64,000 bases of DNA, from contig NC_087068.1 in the NCBI RefSeq assembly GCF_963678635.1, forward strand, positions 23,246,197-23,310,196, in the 5' to 3' direction. The notes beneath the pieces are model-generated. The model worked only from the letters and a program-made list of their open reading frames with translations. It did no database searches and was not told the DNA's origin. Origin of the DNA: Symsagittifera roscoffensis. Lineage: Eukaryota; Xenacoelomorpha; Acoela; Convolutidae. The translations under genes were made by a program, and so were the position numbers. Shown piece by piece: positions 37,767-47,900 of the stretch; the stretch's first letter is position 1, and the number at the start of each line of letters is the position of its first letter.

Positions 37767-38070
37767 TGGACAAAATGCAATCTCTGCAGCTTAGGAATTT
37801 TTAGCAGCGAACCTTCCCAGTTAGTGATTTTGAAGGATTAACGACTTTATTCGGATGATTAGTAGAACGGTGAAGGTCAAGATATTCTAGTATTTTGAAA
37901 TTTTAAATTTTCGAAGTGATGACGTAATATTTCTGAGAAACGTCAGAAACGGCCATTTTGGCAGAAGAGCTAAAAAGCAACAGAACAACATTAGTAGCGA
38001 TTGCGAGAACAACGGAAATTGTGATTAAGAAACGACAACGAATCACGGAGTTAACAGAGAACGTTCCGAG

Positions 38071-38120
38071 TTGCAACTATTGTGTCGCTACAATAGTTGC
38101 AAGGCCGTTGCGAACAACGG
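38071..38120 (+). promoter_or_regulatory. Tandem hairpins in the LTR
   Basis: TTGCAACTATTG (38071-38082) pairs perfectly with CAATAGTTGCAA (38091-38102) around an 8-nt loop. CCGTTG (38105-38110) pairs with CAACGG (38115-38120) around CGAA. In the 3' LTR each stem has one mismatch. They lie about 110 bp upstream of the TATA box, so in U3; they would appear in RNA only at the 3' end. Confidence 0.7.
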
Positions 38121-38229
38121 TGAAGGGTGGAAGACGGCCTTCCGGGTTACGGAGAAATCAAGTTTAACCTGCTTGATTCAGTGGATTCAAGAATTCGGAA
38201 GGGTTTCGGGACTGAAACTTTTATCATTT

Positions 38230-38237
38230 TATATAAA
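38230..38237 (+). promoter_or_regulatory. TATA box of the LTR promoter
   Basis: TATATAAA, conserved in the 3' LTR at 60908-60915. It lies about 160 bp upstream of the AATAAA signal, the arrangement expected for U3 followed by R. Confidence 0.6.
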
Positions 38238-38395
38238 CTTTTAGCTTCTTGTCATGTCCTGAATTGAATTTAGAATTTAATTAACAACTGGAATCATTTT
38301 GATAAGGATGAGAAGCTAGGAGTTGGGGGAAAGGGTTGATCCATCTTCGATGGAGATGATGATTTTTATCTACTGAACAAAAACAATAATAATTC

Positions 38396-38401
38396 AATAA
38401 A
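38396..38401 (+). terminator. LTR polyadenylation signal AATAAA
   Basis: AATAAA at 38396-38401, repeated at 61074-61079 in the 3' LTR. It probably ends the genomic RNA in the downstream LTR. Confidence 0.55.
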
Positions 38402-38691
38402 TAGTAATAGCCCTGTTTTTAGGAGTGACCTCGTGGTCTGGGGATACTGAGACCCAGCCATGAGCTCACTATTTCTGCATGTAATTAAGTTAATTTGAGT
38501 GTTTTGACCGAAGCCGAAAGCAGTAACGTTTTGTCGACCCGATGTTAGAAAAGACCACCGAAAGTACTGGCTCGGTAGAGACGGTGAAAAGCATGTAAAG
38601 CTCTGTTTAGACGTTAGCCAGTCTTCTTAGGACTTAGTTTTATTTTCCGTCGATATGTATTTTCCGGGCGAATGTTACATAGATGTTTTTA

Positions 38692-38706
38692 TGGCGCTCC
38701 TGGGTG
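38692..38706 (+). promoter_or_regulatory. Candidate primer-binding site, tRNA-Asn-like
   Basis: TGGCGCTCCTGGGTG begins 12 nt after the LTR. Sequences complementary to a eukaryotic tRNA-Asn 3' end typically begin TGGCGTCCCTGGGTG, so 13 of 15 bases agree, and the G discriminator base is consistent with Asn. The distance from the LTR is longer than the usual 0-8 nt. The match to this organism's own tRNA was not tested. Confidence 0.55.
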
Positions 38707-41576
38707 TTATTCTTTTTTAACATCATGACCGGCAGAACCGTTAACGAGCACTCCGCGCCGAGCGGATGCTCACATTAACGCCCTTAATAGGCCTAAACCG
38801 CCGGGGCGGAAGGGTAGTTCGGAACGCGGAAGCCTTCCGGATTACCGTGAATAGCTTTTTAACCTAGTTAAGACCGAAAATTCACGAATCAGGAAGGGTG
38901 GGGATCGGCCATTCCCTCGTTTCCTGAGAGATTTGTGACCAAAAACTTTTAAAGATATATATAAAACCAAACAAAAAGTAGTATAGTACCCAAGAAAAAC
39001 AAAAAACATTAAAAAATAACCGAAAAAAAACCAAAAACAGTAGAAAAAGTTTAAAAAAATCAGTAGAAATCATCCCCCCAGACAAGATGTGATCCGACCC
39101 TCCCGTTTGTTGTTGATAGATATATTGTTGTTACAGGCATTTATATCAATTTTGTAGCCCGTTTGTGAGGCTTGTACTGTAGGGTTATTTGAGCATTTAA
39201 GCACGTTAATGATAAATTGCGCTCAATCCGGAAGGGTCAGCTGATTTGCGCTCAATTCGGAAGGGTCTTGGGAGAAGACTGATCCGGCAAGCAGTACAAG
39301 GAGCAACAAGAAGGGGCTCAACGACAACAACAATCGACTGTTGGGTATCGTTAACAAGTTTTGTATCCCGTTTGGTACAAAAATTAAGATAGTAATCTGT
39401 GGGGGGCTCGTCAGTGCTGCACTGTAGTGACCCTTCACCGAACTGCGAATATCCGAGTTAAGCACCTTAATTCGGATATTAAACAAACCCGGAGGGGTAT
39501 AGTATTACTACTATTATTACTTAGATAGCCTATATTAATACTCTTATACCGTTTTTCAGTGAAAAACACAGAAAGCAGACCGGTTTTTAGGGTCAAAATA
39601 GCGATATTTTGATCCCCCCACAAGTCGCGATTTTTGAGATATCGATACTTTTTGAAACGGAAAAAAGCGCTAAAGTAGTGTGTTACATCGTAACTGCACT
39701 ACTATAATAGATAAAACCGGTTAAGTTGAGTTCAGAAGTGGTTGGAACTATTTTGCTACCGAAAACCGAATTTTCGCGATTTTTGATAGTAAGAAACACT
39801 ATCAAATCAGAAAATTTTTTGAGTTAGAACAGTAGAAATAGTTGTTCGGACAACGTCCACTAGTGAATCTACAATTTTTAAAACCCGCTACCCAAAAGCC
39901 TTCCGGGTTGCAGAGAAATCGAACTTAACGTGTTTGATTTGGTGGATTCATCAATCCGGAGGGGTACAGGTAGCATAGTTTTTCGCAAATTTTTTCAACT
40001 AAAGCGTTTTAGATTGGGTCTTTTGCATTGAACTAGAAAAGTATAGGCCTTCTGAGCTCGGATCAATAATTTTTAGGTCGAAAGGACCAGATTTGCGGAA
40101 AAAGTTAGGCGGAACCTATAAGAGATAAATTTTTTGACTTTAGAAAAAAGACGTTTTTGTTAATAACTTTGGAACTACTGGGCATATCCAGTTGATCTTG
40201 GTACCAATAGATCAAAAATTAGCTGGACTTACTGATATGGACAAAAGTTTTTCGTAAAAGTAATTTTGAAAATTTTTTGAGATTGTTTTTAGCAAATTCA
40301 CCAATTTAGGAAGGTAGACCCTTCACGTTTTGTACATTTCTTTTAGAAAAGCCCTTACCCCCTACCAAAAGGTAATAGCGGTTGAATAAAGTAACTTTGG
40401 GCTGTTCTAGACGAAAAGGGAAGACTAAAGGCACAGCAGAACCTTAATCGAGCCGAAGTTAGGCGAGCGATAAGACCCTTCACCGTTAGCGTGAATTGTT
40501 GAATAAGAGTTGAACTTCAATCCGGAAGGGTCTAGGAAAGCACTACATACCCTTCCTAGTGAATGTAAAAAGCAAAATAGCATCGGAGAACGTATCCGGA
40601 GGGGTATAGGTTGAAAGAAGGAGATCTCCGAAGAGCTACTTTTACAAAACCGGAGGGGTCCGAATCCGGAGGGGTCTTATAGTTGCTAATTCGGAGGGGT
40701 CCGAATCCGGAGGGGTCTTTTATTAACTAACTCAAGGGGTCCCAATCCGGAGGGGTCTAAATTTTGTTAGTCCGGAAGGGTACTTTTGTGCCAATCCGGA
40801 GGGGTATTATTTAATTAAAAGACTTAGGTAAACAGAAGAAAGACTACAGTGAGAGGTATTAGGTTATTAGTAGAAAGGCTAGGAATCAGTGACTGCACAG
40901 GTAACTTGCCTTTCAATAAAAACCAGATCAAAACAAAACAGGTCCGAACTCGGATATTCGCGACACTAAGTCTAAACAAAAAAAAAGAGCGTAATTCATT
41001 GGTGTGGATTGTAACATAATACGTTTTTGTGAAAAGTGACTGCCCTGAGGATTTTAGTAGGTCTAGCTTGGGCAGTTAGGTAACACAGTACTCGGTGGGT
41101 GCAATAGACGCCCACTTGAGAAAATTACTGCCTTCAAAGTTTTGTCTGTTTGGTGCAGCACCGAGCAGGGAAAGCTTTTTCTTTAAAAGACGAGTTCGAC
41201 TATTGTACTGCGAACGACTAAAAGTACATTACACATACGTTTTTTTCATAGAGGCATTCATATTCTGTCATTATATATTTTTTGTTTTTGATTTTAAATC
41301 AACATAAACTGTGCTTGATTGGGTACTGAGTACACTATCTTTTAAATTGACTGATAACATCATATTGTGCTAGTTTCCAGATCTTTGGACCGATAATCGG
41401 CTAGTGTGAATAAATTATATACAAACTGTACTCTGATAACATACAAGGATTCGTGGTCACTATTTTATAGGATCTTGTGACATTTATTGTGTTGTGTCGT
41501 TTTTATTGGTAGTCAAATTATAAGATCACTAGCAATCGAATTAAGTGTATAGGCATTAAGAAGTGACAGATAGAGA
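38707..41576 (+). other. 2.9-kb leader of the giant element
   Basis: No long sense frame is present before the gag ATG at 41577, and many upstream ATGs exist, so gag is presumably expressed by splicing or another bypass. Copies of a C/TCGGAGGGGT-type motif are scattered from 38804 on and become dense at 40518-40807. A hydrophobic frame runs antisense at 39085-38882. The corresponding region of copy B carries a related antisense frame at 19557-19853. I see no enzyme domain. Confidence 0.7.
40518..40809 (+). promoter_or_regulatory. Array of AATCCGGAGGGGTC motifs
   Basis: About ten direct copies of (A)ATCCGGAGGGGTC or close variants occur at about 40518, 40592, 40648, 40662, 40688, 40702, 40731, 40743, 40769 and 40791. 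Single copies lie at about 38804, 38886, 39224, 39253, 39486 and 39952. Spacing is irregular (14-75 bp) and the intervening sequence is unrelated, so the motif rather than a larger unit is conserved. This looks like a protein-binding array, comparable in placement to the insulator array in the leader of Drosophila gypsy. Confidence 0.7.
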
Positions 41577-43226
41577 ATGAGTCTAGACAAGTCAAGGATA
41601 CCTAAACGAGGTAATAGCTCTAGGAAATTCATACCTGAGAAGCAAAGAAAAACGATGACCGATCCTTTTGTGGATTGGATCAAACAATCCGGGACCGACA
41701 AAGGGGAGACGGTTTCAGGCAGAATGGTTGAAACGAGAAGTCAGAAGACCTCAGAAGAGAGAAAAGAAATGTTGTTAGTGGAGGTCAATACAGACCATGC
41801 CATGAACGACAACCAGGAAGTACATGGACTGGAAGGGAGAGGCAGAAGGCCGGCGAGTGAATCTAGTCCGGATGAACAAGGCCATGATTTTGCCACTTCC
41901 ACCTGGACATTGGATCGAGAGGAGATGTCGGAACTGTCCGACATCTCAACTGAAATAGCGGCAACTAGAAGATCTCCAACAGACAACACTATGATGGCAG
42001 GCGGAACTGAGAAACAAACAACGTCATCATCCTTCTCAGAAAGAATGAGGAACACCTTAGGAAACATCTTTCCATTCACCATGGGAGGGGGCGCAGGAAA
42101 TGAAGGTGAATCCCAGGAGGAGGAGGACGAAGAAGAGCAAGTGGACTTTGGGTCTCAAGTCAGCCTCAATAGTTCGACCCAGGAGAATGAGGCATATGTC
42201 GGAAGAGAGACTGGAACCATGGACAAATTTGGTGTGGTGAGAACGATAAGCAAAGAGGCAAACACACCGGCCCAGTCGAGAGGCTTCGCGATTATGACAA
42301 ATTCAGAGCCGCAAACTGGAGAGAGTAGAAACAGAGGGCTAGGTAACGCATTGGTGGATCTTGAAGTAGATAATGAAAAGACGTCGAGACAGAGAGTCAA
42401 GGCCCGAATCTCGACCAGCACGAAGCTACCTGGGACCGACAGGGTTACACCGCCACTAGTGACGCCACTCGTGGATAACGGGGCAGCACTAGAAGAAGCC
42501 TTGAACAACATAGTGGACAGTTTAGGAGAACAAAATGAACAGATGTTCATAAGAATGAGTGAACTAGAAAGGGCAGTTCACATTGAAAGAGAAACTCTGC
42601 GGGAAGAAATAAACCGCAATAGACAAGAAGTTGGCAGGAGCGAAAAACGCTTGAAAGAAAGAACGGACGAGCATATGGCGAAGAACTCGTCGCGAATGAC
42701 AAGAGAAGCGGAACAGCGAGAGTTACGCTTAAGAGACGACATGGAGAAGTTAAGAATTCAGCAAGAGCAGTCTCTTGGGACTCTTGATACAAAGATAGAC
42801 GCGATGATGGAGAGGCGAACTCAGGTTATCATGGATAGGTTGGACGGGCTACTAAGCAGCAAGAGTGGACCAAAAGAAGGAGAACCGAACTCGGGAGATC
42901 CCAGCAGGGAGCCGAGGGTGAACTTCAATGAACATCAAAAGAGGAAGACGTATGGATCCGCTAGAGGCAGGGGCAGTTCATCAAGCTATGCCACAAGGGG
43001 TAATGGAACATGGGGCCCGAACAGTAGAGCAAGTTCAACGGGGAACAGACAGACCTCTAATGAACGACCAACGCACGGCACACATGCGACTGGGAGAAGT
43101 GATTCCGGTAACAGGGGGCATGCAAGCCCGGGGAGGAGTCATGTGGGCCAAGCGGGTAGCACTCACGGTGATTCGGATTGCAGGGATGCACCGCATACAG
43201 AGCCTTTGACAAGGTGTGAGGTGTGA
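41577..43226 (+). CDS. gag: gag N-terminal region (acidic, coiled coil, Gly/Ser/Arg tail)
   Basis: 549 codons from ATG at 41577. An acidic, low-complexity first half (EEEDEEEQ near residue 180) is followed by a long coiled coil at about residues 300-430 (EALNNIVDSLGEQ through MDRLDGLLSS, rich in E/R/L heptads). A basic Gly/Ser/Asn-rich region then runs to the end. The stop at 43224 lies in a GGTGTGAGGTGTGAGG duplication. The antisense copy B lacks the extra bases here and reads on, so I interpret this frame and the next as one gag split by a frameshift. The product is the structural protein of the virus-like particle. Confidence 0.75.
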   Translation: MSLDKSRIPKRGNSSRKFIPEKQRKTMTDPFVDWIKQSGTDKGETVSGRMVETRSQKTSEERKEMLLVEVNTDHAMNDNQEVHGLEGRGRRPASESSPDEQGHDFATSTWTLDREEMSELSDISTEIAATRRSPTDNTMMAGGTEKQTTSSSFSERMRNTLGNIFPFTMGGGAGNEGESQEEEDEEEQVDFGSQVSLNSSTQENEAYVGRETGTMDKFGVVRTISKEANTPAQSRGFAIMTNSEPQTGESRNRGLGNALVDLEVDNEKTSRQRVKARISTSTKLPGTDRVTPPLVTPLVDNGAALEEALNNIVDSLGEQNEQMFIRMSELERAVHIERETLREEINRNRQEVGRSEKRLKERTDEHMAKNSSRMTREAEQRELRLRDDMEKLRIQQEQSLGTLDTKIDAMMERRTQVIMDRLDGLLSSKSGPKEGEPNSGDPSREPRVNFNEHQKRKTYGSARGRGSSSSYATRGNGTWGPNSRASSTGNRQTSNERPTHGTHATGRSDSGNRGHASPGRSHVGQAGSTHGDSDCRDAPHTEPLTRCEV

Positions 43227-43281
43227 GGATACTCAGGCGGGACACTCAAGGGATGCTACGGCAATGGCCACAGCATTTTAA

Positions 43282-44862
43282 CCCCTAAACAGGTTTTTGG
43301 AGACATTCCTTACAAGGTTATCCAGAACCAATGAACGCAGTGAGAAGTCCAGAAGAGTCTTTAAGAAACCAAGATGCTATAAAGATGAATCTGATGGCTG
43401 TATTCATACCTGGATAGAGGTAATGAAGCTACATTTCGAGGAAGAGGACTTGTCGGAGAGACAGGAATGCAGTGCGCTCACCAGCAACTTGGAAGGGACA
43501 GCATTGAACTGTGTCATGGCCAAGAAGCAATATCAGCGTGACACAGCTGAGAAAATCTTCGAAATCTTGTTAAACCGTTTCGGATCAGGGGTGCAGGAGC
43601 ACCAAGCGATGATGCGATTTGAGAAACGGAGGCAACGAGAAGATGAAACGATAGACAAGTTTCTCGATGACTTGGAAAAGCTGAGAAGACGCAGCCAACC
43701 GGATGAGTCAAACCGAAGGATGAACCTGGCCGTAGCCTCAAAATTCATCGATGGTGTGAAGAATGATGAACTTCGAACGATGCTAGCAACGCATTACACA
43801 CCACTATCAACCAATGCGCCAACACCAGAGGAGTTGAGGCTCAAGTCAAAAGAGTATCTTTTGTTGAAACCTCCTTCGAGATCTGGATACTACAAGAAAA
43901 ATTATGGCAATTTTAACAACGGACCAGCAAACCAAGGGAACAATTGGTACAAACCGAGGGATGATATGGACAAGAGACGCTCTTGTGCCAATTGCAGTTC
44001 AACGGACCATCATGTGTCAGCATGCCCAACTTACAAACAAGGCATGAAAGCAATAGGCTTTAGCCTCGAGGATGAAGATGCGTCAGAATTGGACCATGAG
44101 TATTTCATGAGAGGAGTAATTGCAAAATTCGGCCCGAGGTGCTTCTTTTGCAACCTGGAAGGTCATTTTAAATCAGATTGTCCGCAATTCTGGGATGCAG
44201 TGGCAAACATCAAGCATCCAAGACATGAAGAAGTTTTGTCAGGAGTGAAAGCCAGCAAGGCTCGACTTTTGAGTGAAGCGGAGGCACGCAAAAAGGATAA
44301 ACCTCAAGAATTGGCGGCAAAGAAAATGCAAGCGGTAACAGAGGAGACACGTGAACCGGAACCAGCAACTGCGGCTGATGACTTCAAGATCGATTATAGG
44401 GCAGCCGCGAGGGATGCTCTAAATAGAGTGCAGCAGGAACTGGTGACGATAGAGATCGAACAAAAAGTGAAACTTGAACTGGAGAATGAGAAACTTCAGG
44501 AGCAACTGAATACCTTCGAAGCAACGGAGTTCGAAGAAACTAAAGCACCAAGCAGTTTGAGCATGGAACTGAATGTGATCTCCGGTCAGAGGTTCGGCAT
44601 GGTGCCGCAAGGAAGCAAGATACAGTCGATAATCTCAGTGGCTGGACACCAGGTGATCAGAAATCTGAGTGAACCATCCGAGTTCACTTTGATGCATTTG
44701 GACACATGCAGATTATCTGAGGCAGTTGGAGCCACGCACCGAGTCGAGAGCTGTGCGAGCACTACTAACAACGGGTGGCCCTCGCATGAAGAATCTTCAT
44801 GGACGCTACCTAGAGGTCTATGGGCCGTATCAAGTGATGCTGAACGTGGATGGAATCAGTAA
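43282..44862 (+). CDS. gag: gag capsid and nucleocapsid region
   Basis: The frame opens after a TAA at 43279-43281, where the antisense copy B has a sense codon, so that stop is a lesion. The capsid segment starts at FKKPRCY and continues through TWIEVMKLHFEEEDL to EILLNRFG and FLDDLEKLRR, typical of Ty3/gypsy gag. Two perfect CCHC knuckles (C-x2-C-x4-H-x4-C) are at 43984-44025 and 44140-44181, separated by an unusual ~38-residue spacer. A charged helical region follows to 44862. Genomic RNA packaging is the expected role. It overlaps the protease frame (+1) at about 44726-44862. Confidence 0.85.
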   Translation, partial: PLNRFLETFLTRLSRTNERSEKSRRVFKKPRCYKDESDGCIHTWIEVMKLHFEEEDLSERQECSALTSNLEGTALNCVMAKKQYQRDTAEKIFEILLNRFGSGVQEHQAMMRFEKRRQREDETIDKFLDDLEKLRRRSQPDESNRRMNLAVASKFIDGVKNDELRTMLATHYTPLSTNAPTPEELRLKSKEYLLLKPPSRSGYYKKNYGNFNNGPANQGNNWYKPRDDMDKRRSCANCSSTDHHVSACPTYKQGMKAIGFSLEDEDASELDHEYFMRGVIAKFGPRCFFCNLEGHFKSDCPQFWDAVANIKHPRHEEVLSGVKASKARLLSEAEARKKDKPQELAAKKMQAVTEETREPEPATAADDFKIDYRAAARDALNRVQQELVTIEIEQKVKLELENEKLQEQLNTFEATEFEETKAPSSLSMELNVISGQRFGMVPQGSKIQSIISVAGHQVIRNLSEPSEFTLMHLDTCRLSEAVGATHRVESCASTTNNGWPSHEESSWTLPRGLWAVSSDAERGWNQ

Positions 44863-45688
44863 CTACACCAGGACTTATGTAACAACAGATGATGACCAAA
44901 TGGGGCAGATCTATTTGGGTGAGGAGGAAGTCAAAGTCCGCAGGATAGGCCATGACGCCATGATGGAACAAGACGCAGTACACATTGGGTATGAAGCAGA
45001 TGTGACCGCACATCTGCTCGACACCAACGGAACAAAAATCGGAGTCACAGGGCTTCTGGACACAGGAGCGGTAGTGAGCGTGATGCCGATAAAAACTTGG
45101 GAAAGAATGGGCTTCACGCGGGAAGATCTAATTCCAACGAATCTCCGACTGGCCTCCGCCAATTGAGGAGCTATTTACGTAGCCGGAAGAACACCAATAA
45201 CGGTCCTCCACATGGGAGGACGGGATCTTTGGATGAGCTTCCTGGTGGTAGAGAATTTGGACGACGCCGACCAATTCATCTTGGGCAGAGATTTTGTCAG
45301 GAATTTTGACGTGATGATTGACTTGAACAACGGTCTGATACGGATTAGAATCTCGGACCGGAAGTATGTTAAGAGACCAATTAATAGGATAATAACAGAC
45401 GAAAATAAGGTACCAATTTTTTTAGATAGAAAGGTAAAACTACAGCCAGGACAAGCTGTGGTGGCAATTTTTAGAATGAGAAATTTGAATTCGTTAAGTG
45501 ATAGTAAACATGTTTGCTTAGTACCGAATCCAAATAGTCAGAGTTCGGTGAGTTTAGGCCGGAGCTTCTCGGTAACGCGAAACGGATTGTGCGTCAGTGT
45601 GTTATTGAACACACTGGACACCACGGTTTCAATCCAGCGTGGAAAGAAGCTTGGTTACGCTTTACCGATGAGGAGACACAAAACTTGA
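44726..45688 (+). pseudogene. pol: Aspartic protease and pre-RT linker, one nonsense codon
   Basis: The catalytic box LLDTGAVVSVMP is intact (Asp-Thr-Gly at 45058-45066) and the second box FILGRDFV lies near 45270. Between them TGA at 45164-45166 interrupts an otherwise continuous frame. The rest is the usual linker between protease and RT, with the segment LQPGQAVVAIFRMR. The frame is +1 relative to gag. A retroviral-type protease would process Gag and Pol. As written the protein ends 35 residues past the active site, unless the stop is suppressed. Confidence 0.85.
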
Positions 45689-46038
45689 AGAAACACAGTG
45701 TGAAAGACTGTCCTTATCATGCCAATGAAGATAGAATTTTAAAGAGGATTAAGTGCAAACCATCGAAATGTGAAATCCTTAGGGATTCGATTAAGTACCT
45801 GGGAAGAATGGTGGATAGGCATGGTGTGAGGCCGGACCCGGAAGCAGTGGAAGCAGTGTTGACATGGAAAGCTCCCAGAACGGATACACAGCTCCTGAGC
45901 TTCCTAGGGTTTGCCAATTACTACCGGGAATTCATAAAAGGATATGCGGACAAGGTGTATCCGATGCAGAAGCTGATGCGCAACAAGGGGAAAATTTCGA
46001 ATGGAACGATGAGGCACAGGTTGCTTTCGAGAACATAA
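45689..46038 (+). pseudogene. pol: Reverse transcriptase remnant: fingers and palm deleted
   Basis: Directly after the protease linker the sequence reads EDRILKRIKCKPSKCEIL, IKYLGRMVDRHGVRPDP and LLSFLGFANYYREFIKGYA. These are the thumb/connection blocks that normally follow the Y-x-D-D motif. The preceding 170-200 residues (substrate-binding fingers, LDL block, PFGL block and YxDD) are absent. The junction lies at about 45690-45710. A frameshift near 46000 leads into RNase H. This copy cannot make active RT. Confidence 0.85.
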
Positions 46039-46565
46039 AGCGGGAACTGTGCGAAGCGCCAGTACTAGGCATGCCTACAGAAAAGGGCATATATGTTCTT
46101 GACACAGACGCATCGGTAGTGGCCATCTCAGGAATCTTGCATCAAGAGCAAGAATGGAACGGATGAACAGTTCTCCGTCCCATTGCATACGGCAGCAAGG
46201 TCTTGAGTGACACAGAGATGAAATACGGCGCACCAAAGGCAGAAATGTTTGCAGTAGTCACCTTCGTGGAAAAGTACCGTGCATACTTGGGGAGCGCTCC
46301 CTTCAAGTTACGCGTGGACAACAGAGCGTTATCTTGGTTGAAGACCTACTCGATGGATCAGAGTTATATTGGTAGATGGATAGTAAGATTGGATGGCTAC
46401 CATATAATAATCGAACATAGGATGCGTGATAAACACCAAAATGCTGACAGCCTCAGCAAGAAAACTGAGTTCTATGAAAGGTTGGAGCAGAAGCAGGCCA
46501 ATCAGGCGGAAATAAAGGAGGGATTCTCGTTTCTGAACAAAGAAACTTATGAAGCGCTTCCCTAA
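46000..46565 (+). pseudogene. pol: RNase H domain
   Basis: Frame 3 continues from the connection domain (FEWNDEAQVAFENIK). The RNase H motifs are VLDTDASVVAISGIL (catalytic Asp at 46107), RPIAYGSKVLSDTEMKY, the PKAEMFAVV Glu block near 46239 and LRVDNRALSWL (Asp at 46317). TGA at 46164-46166 interrupts it. After that stop the frame is open to TAA at 46563-46565. The catalytic residues remain, so the domain itself is recognisable and complete apart from the stop. Confidence 0.85.
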
Positions 46566-47900
46566 ACGAGATGGTTGGATAAGTCTGTACATCCAATTCC
46601 AAGGCATCCTGAGTTACCTGTAGAGAAAGCATCCGAGATAAAGATCCTATCCAAGGAGGACCCGGTCCCCTTGGATCTGTTGCTGCGCTCGAACCTGGTC
46701 CAGCAAGAATTCTCTCGCATGAACATAAACAGCCTCTCATTATTGGATAAAACGGTGCAAGTCACACCGCAAGTGATGCGGATGCTGGGTGGATTGTTAG
46801 AAAGAGAAGTGACCAGAGATGACCCCGAGTGGACAGCAGCAGTGGCATCGCTAACAGTCAGTGAGAAAGTGAAAATCATGCCGTCCAGACGACAGCACGA
46901 AGAGAACGAGAGGGATTGTAGGACAATAGTACAGCAACTAGTATCCTCAATACCCCACGAGATTTTAACCAGTACTTCTTACAAACAGAGAGAACAAGGG
47001 AGCAGTACGCGAAGGAAAACCGTCACCTTTGTGGACCAGGAGAAGGAAGGTGAAAAGGTAGAACAAAATCTGCTGCAAGACTATTTGTCCGGGGAGACGA
47101 ATGATGAGAAGAACCAGCGATCACAAGATCAACACCCGGGACAAGAAAATTTGTCCGGGGAGTCTGAGATAGACGAGAAAATTCCTGATGAGAAACAGGA
47201 CCTGGAGAACAAGGTTTTGTCCGGGGAGTTCAGATGGATGCGAAGAAGGCACAGACATGATCTGGAGGAGCGCGAGGTCTCCAGCACAACCTCTTCGACG
47301 GATGATAATTCCCGAAACTCAGGAATGAACACCTATTCAGACAGGAACTCGAGCTCGGGATCAGAACTCTCAGAACTAGCGATACACACGCTACTAGTGG
47401 AAACTCGGGCAAGGGACCTGGACAGAGAGGTGTAGCAGGATCCTGACAGCGATCGCTACCTTATACCAAGCGAAAGAGTCTTTGACAACGCAGCGGATGA
47501 CTTGGAGACAATAGCGGTATCGAAACGTTCGATAAGCCTGTTGCCGCAGAAAGAGGTAGTCAGGACTGATCTTCTGCCGTTCAAACAAGAAACACAGCCG
47601 TTGGCGAAGATTTGGTGCTTTAAGATGGAAGAAGACACACACCAGCCCAACGAGCTGAATAGTCAGATGAGGGTCATGAAGACGTACTTAAAGGCGAGAT
47701 ACAGGCTCTCGGACCTTCTAAGGGCGCAGAGAAATGATCGCATGACAAGCAACCTGAAAAGGTGGATCGAGAATGGTTCTCCGGATAAAGGGGACCTCGA
47801 GGAAGATAGTTATCGCATCCTGAGACAATACTTCATGCAGAAGGAAGGGAGGTTATATTTGAACAAGGACGGGATTGCGGCTTGCAAAAGAAGGGAGGAA
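46566..47900 (+). CDS. pol: Long linker between RNase H and integrase with repeated LSGE motif
   Basis: About 440 codons in the same frame as RNase H, interrupted by TAG at 47433. The first part (46575-47000) is globular-looking. The second is acidic and Ser-rich with three copies of LSGE, each encoded by the identical 12-mer TTGTCCGGGGAG (47086, 47151, 47217). Ordinary Ty3/gypsy pol has nothing of this size here. It contains no domain I recognise. The LSGE sites could be protease processing sites; the DNA identity suggests instead, or also, a nucleotide-level role. Confidence 0.55.

Larger units (their letters stand above)
37767..38679 (+). repeat. 5' LTR (913 bp)
   Basis: It begins TGGACAAAATG and ends GAATGTTACA, the TG...CA ends typical of LTRs. 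The 3' partner is 60444-61357; I count about 17 substitutions and one 1-bp indel between them (about 2%). Inside are a TATATAAA box (38230-38237), an AATAAA signal (38396-38401) and two adjacent hairpins (38071-38120). U3/R/U5 would then divide roughly at 38260 and 38415, which is inference. A 69-codon frame at 37958-38167 is present in both LTRs but has no recognisable motif. Confidence 0.92.

Noticed and set aside
37958-38167. 69-codon frame repeated in both LTRs (also 60635-60844)
   Set aside because: It is conserved only because the LTRs are duplicates; no motif, and it lies mostly upstream of the TATA box.
38882-39085. Functional membrane protein gene in the leader
   Set aside because: Low-complexity Phe/Leu composition follows from A-rich DNA; kept only as a weak finding.
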